From AV80 sp035536995 (lineage in GTDB: Bacteria; Verrucomicrobiota; Verrucomicrobiia; Chthoniobacterales; UBA10450), in the NCBI GenBank assembly GCA_035536995.1, contig DATLNB010000059.1, positions 1 through 64,000 on the forward strand: a DNA stretch of 64,000 nt, written 5' to 3'. Both the position numbers and the translations under genes were made by a program. Below the pieces are notes generated by a model that saw only the letters and a program-made list of their open reading frames with translations, did not search any database and was not told the DNA's origin. Positions 7,638 through 15,854 of this stretch are shown here, one piece after another (the stretch's first letter is position 1; each line of letters opens with the position of its first letter).

Positions 7638-8798
7638 TTATCGATCCACTTCTCCCATCACGATATCTACGCTCCCGAGAATCACCATCACATCCGCTAC
7701 GGTGTGACCGAGGCACATGTCCTCCAGGATGGTCAGGTTGATGAAACTTGGTGGGCGCACCCGGTAACGGTACGGGCTCGCGCTCCCGTCGCTGATCAAA
7801 TAGAAACCGAGCTCGCCCTTTGGTCCTTCGATCCGGCCGTACGCTTCACCGATCGGCGGCTTGAAGGCGCGCACTTTCACTTTCGGGTTCATGATCGGAC
7901 CTGCCGGGATGTCCTTCATCGCCTGATGCAGAATGCCGAGGCTTTCTCGCATCTCGAGGGCACGGATCATCAGACGATCGTAACAATCGCCGTGGTCGCC
8001 GAGAGGGACGCGGAATTTGAACCGCGGATAGAGCCCGTACCCATCCACTTTGCGCAAGTCGTAGTTCACGCCGCTCGCGCGCAACATCGGACCGGTGATG
8101 CCGGCGCTAACAGCAAGCCCTGCACTTAAGATTCCGATCCCCTGCGTCCGCGCGATCAGGATCTCGTTCGACACAATCAACTTCTCGAACTCGTCGAGGA
8201 AACGCGGAAACGCGTCCACGATCTTCTGCGCCCGCGCGAACCAATCGGGCCCCGCATCCACCCGGCAGCCGCCGAAGCGCATGTAATCACACATCATGCG
8301 CGACCCGGACAGCGATTCGAAAAGGTCGAGAATTTTTTCCCGCTCGCGGAAGGCATACATGAGCGGGGTTCCCCACGCTCCCATGTCGCTCAGGAGAAAC
8401 CCGAGCAGTGAGGTGTGGTTCTGCAGACGGGTCAGTTCCGCGAGGATGATCCGGAGATATTCAGCGCGCTCCGGCACTTCGATCCCGGCCAGCTTCTCAA
8501 CACTGAGCGCATACGCCCAATTGTTGGTCATCGAGCAAAAGTAATCGAGCCGGTCGGTGTAGGGCATCGAGCCCAGATAGCTCGTTCGCTCACCGATCTT
8601 CTCGTGGTTGCGATGCAAATAACCGAAGACCGGTTTCAGTTTCCGCACCACCTCGCCGTCCAGCGCGACGTTCATCCGGAAAACTCCATGCGTCGACGGA
8701 TGCTGCGGACCCATCGAAACTTCCATGAGGTCGCCATCGACCCGGGAAGTCATCGGCGGCGGCGCCTGCTCCAGCTCGTGAAATCCGGTGGTGCTCAT
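7638..8798 (-). CDS. nuoD: NADH-quinone oxidoreductase subunit D
   Basis: 386 residues from the ATG at 8798 (MSTTGFHELEQ); an upstream in-frame ATG at 8837 lies within repeat sequence. Family signatures are SMGPQHPSTHGVFR, GYLHRNHEKIGE, YTDRLDYFCSMTNNWAYALSVEKL and the C-terminal ILGSVDIVMGEVDR. NuoD lines the quinone pocket with NuoB; the HPSTHG histidine and the YTDRLDY tyrosine are the quinone-binding positions. It lies between nuoC and nuoI, separated from nuoC by a dispersed repeat. Confidence 0.94.
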   Translation of the reverse strand: MSTTGFHELEQAPPPMTSRVDGDLMEVSMGPQHPSTHGVFRMNVALDGEVVRKLKPVFGYLHRNHEKIGERTSYLGSMPYTDRLDYFCSMTNNWAYALSVEKLAGIEVPERAEYLRIILAELTRLQNHTSLLGFLLSDMGAWGTPLMYAFREREKILDLFESLSGSRMMCDYMRFGGCRVDAGPDWFARAQKIVDAFPRFLDEFEKLIVSNEILIARTQGIGILSAGLAVSAGITGPMLRASGVNYDLRKVDGYGLYPRFKFRVPLGDHGDCYDRLMIRALEMRESLGILHQAMKDIPAGPIMNPKVKVRAFKPPIGEAYGRIEGPKGELGFYLISDGSASPYRYRVRPPSFINLTILEDMCLGHTVADVMVILGSVDIVMGEVDR

Positions 8799-8821
8799 CA
8801 ATTCGCCATTACCAACGGAGT

Positions 8822-8892
8822 CGCCACGGATGAACACGGATTGGCACGGATGAAATCTAATCTGTCTTTATATCCGTGTTTCATCCGTGTGA
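8822..8892. repeat. dispersed ATCCGTG-type repeat between nuoC and nuoD
   Basis: Two arms of the family CACGGATGAACACGGAT and ATCCGTGTTTCATCCGTG form an interrupted inverted repeat in the only sizeable gap of the leftward nuo operon. The nuoC stop codon (8881) falls within it. This motif is widely seen between genes in soil bacteria. Confidence 0.6.
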
Positions 8893-9555
8893 ATCTGTGG
8901 CCGTAATTTTCTCCGCTCCATCGAGCTGAGGCCGCGGCGAATAATGCTCCTTTGCGCGGTCCAGCACCTCATCATGCGGCGTCGGCTCGTACTCGAAATC
9001 GTCCGGGTCCACGTAATCCTTCCGCATCGGGAAATCTTCGAATTCGTCCCACATCAAAATTCGACGCAGGTCGGGGTGCTCCTGGAATCGGATTCCGTAA
9101 AGATCGAAAATCTCGCGTTCCTGGAATTCGGCGCTCCGCCAGACGGGCGTAAGCGACGGAAGGTGCGCATCCTCGGTGCGGTCCGGTGTCCGCATCCGGA
9201 TGATCACCGGGCCGTGTTTCAATGTTATCGAAAACAGGTGATAAACCGCCTCGAGATATCCAGGAAAGAAATCTTCCTCGAGTTGCTCGATCTCCTTCTC
9301 AACTCCATCAACCAGCTGCTTCACCTTCACCTTTTTCGGGATTTTTCGATCGAGCCAATCCACCCCGGTTACGTTCGAGCAATGGTCCAGCTTCAACGCC
9401 GGATCGTCGCGGAGGAATTGCGCGACCGCTCTCGCGTGCTCGCGATCCAACAAAAGGGAGGCCTGGCTTGCGACCGCCGTATTAGGAACGATCTCGATCT
9501 TCGCCCCCGACACCGCCGCTTCCGCGCGGATCTTGATCTCGTCTAACGCAATCAT
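8881..9555 (-). CDS. nuoC: NADH-quinone oxidoreductase subunit C
   Basis: 224 residues from the ATG at 9555 (MIALDEIKIRAE); an ATG 30 bases upstream is possible. The C-terminal half carries the 30-kDa subunit signature EREIFDLYGIRFQEHPDLRRIL, then DFPMRKDY. NuoC helps form the peripheral arm docking NuoB and NuoD. The gene ends in repeat DNA before nuoD, so the two may be less tightly coupled than the other nuo pairs. Confidence 0.93.
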   Translation of the reverse strand: MIALDEIKIRAEAAVSGAKIEIVPNTAVASQASLLLDREHARAVAQFLRDDPALKLDHCSNVTGVDWLDRKIPKKVKVKQLVDGVEKEIEQLEEDFFPGYLEAVYHLFSITLKHGPVIIRMRTPDRTEDAHLPSLTPVWRSAEFQEREIFDLYGIRFQEHPDLRRILMWDEFEDFPMRKDYVDPDDFEYEPTPHDEVLDRAKEHYSPRPQLDGAEKITATDSHG

Positions 9556-9649
9556 GGTAGGAGCGCCGCGCTGCTGCGTCCGCATGCTGGTCCCATGATA
9601 GTTGAAGCCGCCCGGACCGCGCAGCGCGCCGTCCCTGCCGAACGTCGTA

Positions 9650-10273
9650 TCATGCGCGTTCCAACTCCGGCGGACGAAACAGGTCGGGATTCTTCGGTGG
9701 CTCGAGATCGTGTTCGCCGAAACTCGGCACTGGGAATTCGCTGGGTTGATCCCGATTGAGATGGGCAGCCTTGTTCGCGCCTCCCAGTTTTTGCTCTTTG
9801 ATCTTTCGTTGCAGCTCCATGAACGCGTGCAATAGCGCTTCCGGCCGCGGCGGGCAGCCCGGGATATAAACATCCACGGGCAAATACCGGTCGATCCCTT
9901 TGAGGACGTTGTATCCCTGCTTGAACGGTCCGCCAGAAATCGCGCACGCCCCCATTGCGATCACATACTTCGGGTCCGGCATCTGGTTGTAGAGCCGCAC
10001 GATTTGCGGCGCCATTTTCTTCGTCACCGTGCCGGCGACGATCATCAGGTCGGCCTGGCGCGGGGAAGGCCGGAACACTTCGCCGCCGAACCGCGCCAGA
10101 TCGTACTTCGAGGCCGCTGTTGCGATCATCTCGATCGCGCAACACGCGAGCCCGAACTGGAGCGGCCAGATGGAATTGCGCCGGCCCCAGTTATAAAGCT
10201 CCTGGGTCGTAGTTACCCAGACGCCTTGTTTCTGGAGCTCGCTCCGGATTCCTTCGTCAATCTTGTCGCTCAT
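9650..10273 (-). CDS. nuoB: NADH-quinone oxidoreductase subunit B
   Basis: 207 residues. The ATG at 10273 overlaps the nuoA stop (ATGA). The N2 cluster ligands are visible as the tandem cysteines in FGLACCAIE, the cysteine of GACAISGG and PGCPPRPE. N2 is the last iron-sulfur centre before quinone. The C-terminal 50 residues (NRDQPSEFPVPSF and on) are longer than in minimal homologues. Second gene of the leftward operon. Confidence 0.95.
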   Translation of the reverse strand: MSDKIDEGIRSELQKQGVWVTTTQELYNWGRRNSIWPLQFGLACCAIEMIATAASKYDLARFGGEVFRPSPRQADLMIVAGTVTKKMAPQIVRLYNQMPDPKYVIAMGACAISGGPFKQGYNVLKGIDRYLPVDVYIPGCPPRPEALLHAFMELQRKIKEQKLGGANKAAHLNRDQPSEFPVPSFGEHDLEPPKNPDLFRPPELERA

Positions 10274-10662
10274 GCCCCCGATTTCCGTATCCGGGCCCAA
10301 TCTAAACAACCTTTGCTCCAGGCCCAAACCAGTCCCTCCAAAAGAAGAAGGAGAAAGACGAGGATCGCCAGAAACGCGCCGAACGGCAGTCCGGTAAACG
10401 CGACTGCGAACGGGACCAGGAACACGGCTTCAACGTCAAAGATCAGAAAAATGATGCAGTAGAGATAGTACTGCGACTGAAACTGCACCTGCGCGTCCCC
10501 CATCGATTCCATCCCGCATTCATAAGTCGCATTCTTCTGCGGACCCGGCTTGGGCGGCTGCGCGAACCGGCGCCAAACCCAGGCCAGGGCGAGCGGACCG
10601 AGCGGGAAAACCAGGGCCACTCCGGCGAAAACCACGAGGAAAAAATACGGATCGGGCGCCAT
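10270..10662 (-). CDS. nuoA: NADH-quinone oxidoreductase subunit A
   Basis: 130 residues from the ATG at 10662 with three membrane helices. The signature YECGMESMGDA in the TM1-2 loop holds the conserved cysteine near the quinone channel; IFLIFDVEAVFLVPFAV is the TM2 acid-containing helix. First gene of the nuoABCDI operon, divergent from nuoH. Confidence 0.93.
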   Translation of the reverse strand: MAPDPYFFLVVFAGVALVFPLGPLALAWVWRRFAQPPKPGPQKNATYECGMESMGDAQVQFQSQYYLYCIIFLIFDVEAVFLVPFAVAFTGLPFGAFLAILVFLLLLLEGLVWAWSKGCLDWARIRKSGA

Positions 10663-10881
10663 GTTCGTAAAACTAATGCATCCGCTGCGTTTGTTAAAGG
10701 AGAGTGCAGCGGCCCGCCAGCGCATTCTCGTTGGCGCGCATCGCCTGGCCTTTCACGGCGGCCGCGTTACACCGGTGGCGCCGTGACCTCGCGGATTTGA
10801 GCGAGCTTGAAGACTGATCGCGCGGCACGCGCGGAGTTCAGCCTTGCGCAAGCTGTTCCCCATCGCTTTCCTTCTCGGCGG
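10663..10881. promoter_or_regulatory. divergent promoter region of the two nuo operons
   Basis: About 220 bp between the starts of nuoA (left) and nuoH (right), the only place from which both operons can start. An inverted repeat CCGCTGC (10681-10687) / GCAGCGG (10705-10711) with a 17-nt loop lies 18 bp upstream of nuoA and could sit in its leader. No confident -35/-10 pair was recognised. Confidence 0.5.
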
Positions 10882-12072
10882 ATGACTGCCAGCTCTGTCG
10901 ATCAGGCTTTTGTTTCGTTGAAGGGTTGGTTGCTCTCGTTCGTTTCCCAGGCGCCCGAGTGGGTCCAGGCCCTCGTCTCCAGCCTCATCAATATCTCGGC
11001 CGTGCTGGGCGTGTTCATGGGCCTGTTTGCTTTGATTTCCGTCCTCGAGCGAAAAATCCTCGGCCGAATCCAGAACCGTTATGGGCCCAACCGGGTCGGT
11101 CCTTTCGGCCTCTTCCAACCTATCGCCGACGGCATAAAGCTCCTGATCAAGGAAGACATCGTGCCGGCGCGGGCGGATAAGCCGGTCCATTTCCTCGCTC
11201 CGATCATGATGGCGGTGCCGACGATCCTTTCCCTCGGCGTCATCCCGTATGGGCGCAATATGACGCCGTTTTCGATCGACGCCGGAATCCTGTTTTTCTT
11301 CGCGGTCGGCTCCGCTACTGAGCTCGCGGTGTTCATGGCGGGGTGGGGGAGCAACAACAAATTCTCCATGCTCGGCGCGATGCGCGCGATTGCCCAGATG
11401 GTCAGCTACGAATTGCCGCTCATTCTCACGGTTCTGCCCGTGGTGATGATCGTCGGCTCGCTTTCAGCGGATGGAATCGTCGCGGCCCAGGGCGGTTACT
11501 CGCAGGGCTTCATTCCGCGCTGGTTTGTTTTCACTCCGTGGGGCGCCGCTGCCTTCATCCTCTTTTTCGTCTCCGGGCTGGTGGAATCAAACCGGACACC
11601 CTTCGATATGCCCGAAGGCGAATCGGAAATCGTGGCTGGCCACATGACTGAGTATTCCGGTTTCAAGTACGCGATCTTTTTCCTCGCGGAATACTTCGGC
11701 ATGTTCGCGGTCAGCGGGCTGGCCGTGACTTTGTTTCTCGGCGGGTGGCATGCGCCGCTCCCGTTTCTCGAGGTAATTCCTTCCTACGTCTGGTTCTTCG
11801 CGAAGCTCGGCTTTCTCCTTTTTGTCTTTATCTGGATCCGCGGAACTCTGCCGCGAATGCGGGTGGATCACGTCATGAACTTCGCCTGGAAATTCATGAT
11901 GCCGATGGCCTTTACCTGCATCCTGGCCGCGGCTGCGTGGCATTACCAGGCGCACGGCTGGGCCGGCTGGCTCTGGTCGCTTGGTATCGTCGTATTGGTT
12001 TATCTCGCGCTCTCGCGCTTCCTCACCACGGGGAAGAAGCTCGCCACCCGCACCTATCGTTTTGCTGAATGA
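10882..12072 (+). CDS. nuoH: NADH-quinone oxidoreductase subunit H
   Basis: 396 residues from the ATG at 10882 with about 8-9 membrane helices. Signatures include LERKILGRIQNRYGPNRVGPFG (quinone-site loop), FMAGWGSNNKFSMLGAMR, and the acidic loop NRTPFDMPEGESEIVAG that forms the E-channel joining the quinone pocket to the proton pumps. Overlaps nuoJ by ATGA. First gene of the rightward operon. Confidence 0.95.
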   Translation: MTASSVDQAFVSLKGWLLSFVSQAPEWVQALVSSLINISAVLGVFMGLFALISVLERKILGRIQNRYGPNRVGPFGLFQPIADGIKLLIKEDIVPARADKPVHFLAPIMMAVPTILSLGVIPYGRNMTPFSIDAGILFFFAVGSATELAVFMAGWGSNNKFSMLGAMRAIAQMVSYELPLILTVLPVVMIVGSLSADGIVAAQGGYSQGFIPRWFVFTPWGAAAFILFFVSGLVESNRTPFDMPEGESEIVAGHMTEYSGFKYAIFFLAEYFGMFAVSGLAVTLFLGGWHAPLPFLEVIPSYVWFFAKLGFLLFVFIWIRGTLPRMRVDHVMNFAWKFMMPMAFTCILAAAAWHYQAHGWAGWLWSLGIVVLVYLALSRFLTTGKKLATRTYRFAE

Positions 12073-12551
12073 ACGCGGCCGCCTTCCTGATTATTTCGAT
12101 TTTTACCCTGGCCGGTGCGCTCGCCGCAGCCTGTGTTCGGAAACTCATTCACGCGGCGCTCTGCCTGGTTATTGCCTTCCTTGGATTGGCAGCCTTTTAC
12201 TTTTTGCTCGGCGCTGAATTTGTCGGGCTGGTCCAAATCTTTGTTTACGTCGGCGCTGTCGCGGTCCTGATCGTTTTCACAATCCTTCTCACCCGCCGGG
12301 AAGAGGAAGAAGACTCCGGGTTCAACTGGGCGGGCGCCATCGTTGCGCTAGCCGTTTTCGCGGGGCTGGGCTGGGCAATCGTAAAGACGGCGTCACTCTC
12401 GGTTTCCTCCGCGCCGATCGAAGCGCTGACCGTGAAGCGCATCGGTGAAGTGCTTATGACGCAATATGTCTGGCCGCTCCAATGCGTTGGCCTGTTGCTC
12501 ACAGTCGCGCTCATCGGTGCGCTCGTCCTCGTCATGGAGGAGAACCGATGA
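12069..12551 (+). CDS. nuoJ: NADH-quinone oxidoreductase subunit J
   Basis: 160 residues, five hydrophobic segments. The pi-bulge helix FVGLVQIFVYVGAVAVLIVF at about 50-70 is the NuoJ TM3 signature. Start and stop overlap nuoH and nuoK by ATGA at both ends. Confidence 0.93.
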   Translation: MNAAAFLIISIFTLAGALAAACVRKLIHAALCLVIAFLGLAAFYFLLGAEFVGLVQIFVYVGAVAVLIVFTILLTRREEEEDSGFNWAGAIVALAVFAGLGWAIVKTASLSVSSAPIEALTVKRIGEVLMTQYVWPLQCVGLLLTVALIGALVLVMEENR

Positions 12552-12862
12552 CGCCAACGCTCCAGTCTTGCCTGATGATCTCGGCGGCTTTGTTTTCGGT
12601 CGGTCTCCTCGCGGCTCTGAGCCGCAAGCACGCCATCTTCATCCTCATTGGGATCGAGCTCATGCTGGCGGCCGCTAATTTGAATTTCATTGCTTTCTGG
12701 CGGTTCGGCCCGGAGCCGCAAAATCCGACCGGCGTCATGGTCGCGATCTTTTCCATCGCGATCGCGGCGGCCGAAGCTGCGGTCGGTTTGGCGCTCGTCA
12801 TCGCCGTTTACCGCCATTTCCGAACGACCGACATCCGACGCTTTAACCAGCTTAAAGGATGA
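12548..12862 (+). CDS. nuoK: NADH-quinone oxidoreductase subunit K
   Basis: 104 residues from the ATG at 12548, chosen for its 4-bp overlap with the nuoJ stop. Three helices with the conserved acids in GIELMLAAANLNFIAF (TM2) and AEAAVGLALVIAVYR (TM3), which form part of the proton path. Its stop overlaps the start of an unrelated hydrolase gene. Confidence 0.94.
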   Translation: MTPTLQSCLMISAALFSVGLLAALSRKHAIFILIGIELMLAAANLNFIAFWRFGPEPQNPTGVMVAIFSIAIAAAEAAVGLALVIAVYRHFRTTDIRRFNQLKG

Positions 12863-13887
12863 AGCTGATTCTCAAATCATTCGCGGGTCTCGTCGCGCTC
12901 GCGCTCTCGGCCGGCGCTTCTGCGGCCGCCGAATCGGCGTCGAAATTCGAGGAGCTCGTCCGCCAGTTCGATTACGACCGTAACGCGCCGCTCAATCTCA
13001 AAGAGGAAAAAACCGAACAGCGCGACGGCGTGAAAATCATCGAGCTTTCCTACGACAGCCCCCGTGGCGGCCGCGTCCCGGCGACGCTGGTCCTCCCCGA
13101 AGGCAAGGGGCCGTTCGCAGCGATCGTGTTCGGACATTGGATGATGCCCAAGTCGCCCGTCCGGAACCGAAAGGAATTCCTCGAAGAAGCGATCCTATTT
13201 GCGCGTAACGGTGCGGCCGCGCTCCTGACTGACGCGCCGCTCGTTCGGCCCGGGTTCGTGCCGGACAACCAGGGCTTGCGCGGCCAGGTCCAAAACGCGG
13301 AGGCCTCCCGGCAGCAGGTGATCGATTTTCGTCGCGGTCTCGATCTGTTGAGCGCGCGGAAAGACATTGATGCGGCCCGGATCGCCTACGTCGGTCATTC
13401 CTACAATGCCCATACCGGCGGAATTTTGGCCGGGGTTGAGAAACGGATCTCGGCGTTCGTTCTCATGGCCGGCGTCTTCGCCGACGAGGAATTCGTTTTC
13501 AATTCAAAGCTGCCCGCGATCGGTGAATTTCGACGCCGTGAGGGCGACCAGCCGCTTCGCGATTTCTTCAGGCAATATGCCTTCGATGACCCGGTCTACT
13601 TCATCGGCCAGAGCGCGCCCGCGGCCGTGTTTCTCCAGTTTGGTCGCAAGGACGAAGGCATCCCGGAAAATTTCGCGCGCGGTTATTTCGAGAGATTCGC
13701 TGAGCCGAAGAAAATGGAGTTTTACGACGCCGGCCATGCCCTAAATCGAGAGGCGCGCGAGGAACGCGTCGAATGGCTGGTGGAGCGCCTGAAGTTAAAA
13801 AAGATCGAGCGCGAAGCCATTGAACGCGTTTCAGATCTGGGAGGCGGCGAAGAGGAAGAGGAAGAGAAGGAGAAAGAGGGTCGATGA
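12859..13887 (+). CDS. exported alpha/beta hydrolase (dienelactone-hydrolase-like) inside the nuo operon
   Basis: 342 residues. A signal peptide (KSFAGLVALALSAGASAAA) is followed by an alpha/beta hydrolase fold. The nucleophile elbow is GHSYNAHTGG, the acid is probably the Asp of FGRKDEGIP, and the histidine lies in YDAGHAL. The C-terminus is a run of glutamates (GGGEEEEEEKEKEGR). It overlaps nuoK and nuoL by 4 bp at each end, so it is translated with complex I genes although it has no known part in the enzyme. Substrate unknown; a secreted esterase is the simplest reading. Confidence 0.75.
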   Translation: MKLILKSFAGLVALALSAGASAAAESASKFEELVRQFDYDRNAPLNLKEEKTEQRDGVKIIELSYDSPRGGRVPATLVLPEGKGPFAAIVFGHWMMPKSPVRNRKEFLEEAILFARNGAAALLTDAPLVRPGFVPDNQGLRGQVQNAEASRQQVIDFRRGLDLLSARKDIDAARIAYVGHSYNAHTGGILAGVEKRISAFVLMAGVFADEEFVFNSKLPAIGEFRRREGDQPLRDFFRQYAFDDPVYFIGQSAPAAVFLQFGRKDEGIPENFARGYFERFAEPKKMEFYDAGHALNREAREERVEWLVERLKLKKIEREAIERVSDLGGGEEEEEEKEKEGR

Positions 13888-15854
13888 GCTCGTGGGCAGT
13901 CGATCACTTATGGTTGGTTCCATCGATCCCGTTTGCCGCGGCGATCCTGATCTTGAGTTTCACGAAGGGGAAGGGGAAGGCTGCCGCCGGCGTCGCCATC
14001 GCCGGACAGTTGGCCACTTTCATCGTTGCCGTCCTCGCCCTTGTACCGACGCTTCAATCACCGGCTTACCGCGTTTTCCATAACTTCACCTGGTTCACTT
14101 TTGGCGATCAGGCGATCCGCCTGGGCTGGGTCCTCGATCCGTTGACCGCGGCGATGCTCGTCATGATCACGCTCGTCGGGCTCTGCATTTTCGTTTTCAG
14201 CAAAGGCTACATGGCGGGCGACAAGGATTTCTCCCGGTTCTTCGCCTATCTCTCATTCTTCTCCGCCGCAATGCTCGGCGTCGTCATCGCCAACAGTCTT
14301 CTCCTTCTTTTCATTTGTTGGGAGCTGGTCGGGCTCGCTTCCTATTTGTTGATCGGGTTTTGGATCCACAAACCGAGCGCCGCCGCCGCGGCGACGAAGG
14401 CATTCATCACTACCCGGATCGGCGACCTCGGTTTCTTCCTCGGGATTTTCTGGCTGTATGGCCGCACCGGCACCCTTCTCTTTTACGACAACGGCGCCGG
14501 CTGCCTCGAGAGCGCCGCCCTTCTTGCCCTCGGCTCGACCTCAACTTTCATCGCCCTGCTCATTTTTTCGGGCGCGGTCGGCAAGTCCGGCCAATTCCCG
14601 CTCCACGTCTGGTTGCCCGACGCGATGGAAGGGCCGACGCCGGTCAGCGCCTTGATCCACGCGGCCACCATGGTCGCAGCCGGCGTTTTTTTGGTCGCGC
14701 GGGTTTACCCAATCTTCTCGTTAGGCGCGATCGACGGCGTGACGCCTTCGCTTACCGTCGTCGTCTGGGTCGGGGTCGTAACGGCGTTGCTGGCGTCGCT
14801 CATCGCGATCGCGCAGGCGGACATCAAGCGGATCCTGGCTTATTCAACCGTGTCGCAGCTTGGGCTCATGATGGTCTCTCTCGGCGTGGGCGGCGTCGCG
14901 GCCGGGATCATGCATTTGCTCGCGCATGGATTTTTCAAGGCGCTCCTCTTCCTCGGTTCCGGCTCAATCATCCATGCCTCGCATCACGAGCAGGACATTC
15001 GGAAAATGGGCGGCCTGCGAAAACTGATGCCGCTCACCTTCGTCACTTACGCGGTCGGCATGATGGCCCTGAGTGGCGTGCCGCTCTTCTTTGCCGGCGC
15101 CTGGACGAAAGAAGAAATCCTGCACGTCACCGCGCACTGGCCAAAATCTCATTTGCCCTACTACCTCGTGATGGCGGGCGTTGTCCTGACTGCGCTCTAT
15201 ATGACGCGGCAGATGATTTTCGTGTTCTACGGTCAGCAGCGCTCCCCGCAGACGGCGCACGAAAGTCCGCGGGTGATGACATGGCCGCTCGTGGTTCTGG
15301 CGGTTTGCACCGTTGCCTCAAGCGCTCTTCTCACTCCGGCCTGGCCGTGGTTGCACGCCTATCTTTCGGGTGAATCGCCGTATTCCGACATGGCGAAGAT
15401 CATCCAGCCAATGCTCTTCGTCTCTCTCGCGCTCGTCGCAGCTGGAATCGGCCTCGGTATCTTATTCTACCGCCGGGCCGGCGCGTCGGACCCTTTGCAG
15501 CAGGCGCAACCAGGCGTGTTCCGTTTCCTCGAGAACAAGATGTGGCTCGATGAGCTTTATGCGCACACTGTCGTCGCGTTGAGCCGCGGAGCTGCGCTGC
15601 TCTCGAGCTGGCTCGACCGGTTTTTCTGGGATGGCCTCGTTCGCGCCGTCGGCGGATTGGGCAAATCGCTTGGAGTCTTGACGGCTGGCGTCGACGAGCG
15701 CGGCATCAATGCCGGAGTGGACGAGAGCGCGGGCGGGGCCCGGAGCTTTGGGAATGTCCTTGGGAAAATGCATTCCGGGCAGGTCCAACTTTACCTCGGC
15801 GTCGTCGCGGTTGCAGCGGTGGGCTTGATTCTCTTTTACGCATGGCTGGCCTGA
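13884..15854 (+). CDS. nuoL: NADH-quinone oxidoreductase subunit L
   Basis: 656 residues, antiporter-like distal proton pump. Core motifs are ICWELVGLASYLLIGFW (TM5 Glu), KSGQFPLHVWLPDAMEGPTPVSALIHAATMVAAGVF (TM7 Lys and following), and DIKRILAYSTVSQLG (TM9-10). The C-terminal 200 residues correspond to the lateral helix and its anchor. The start overlaps the hydrolase gene (ATGA) and the end overlaps nuoM by 13 bases. Confidence 0.94.
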   Translation: MSSWAVDHLWLVPSIPFAAAILILSFTKGKGKAAAGVAIAGQLATFIVAVLALVPTLQSPAYRVFHNFTWFTFGDQAIRLGWVLDPLTAAMLVMITLVGLCIFVFSKGYMAGDKDFSRFFAYLSFFSAAMLGVVIANSLLLLFICWELVGLASYLLIGFWIHKPSAAAAATKAFITTRIGDLGFFLGIFWLYGRTGTLLFYDNGAGCLESAALLALGSTSTFIALLIFSGAVGKSGQFPLHVWLPDAMEGPTPVSALIHAATMVAAGVFLVARVYPIFSLGAIDGVTPSLTVVVWVGVVTALLASLIAIAQADIKRILAYSTVSQLGLMMVSLGVGGVAAGIMHLLAHGFFKALLFLGSGSIIHASHHEQDIRKMGGLRKLMPLTFVTYAVGMMALSGVPLFFAGAWTKEEILHVTAHWPKSHLPYYLVMAGVVLTALYMTRQMIFVFYGQQRSPQTAHESPRVMTWPLVVLAVCTVASSALLTPAWPWLHAYLSGESPYSDMAKIIQPMLFVSLALVAAGIGLGILFYRRAGASDPLQQAQPGVFRFLENKMWLDELYAHTVVALSRGAALLSSWLDRFFWDGLVRAVGGLGKSLGVLTAGVDERGINAGVDESAGGARSFGNVLGKMHSGQVQLYLGVVAVAAVGLILFYAWLA

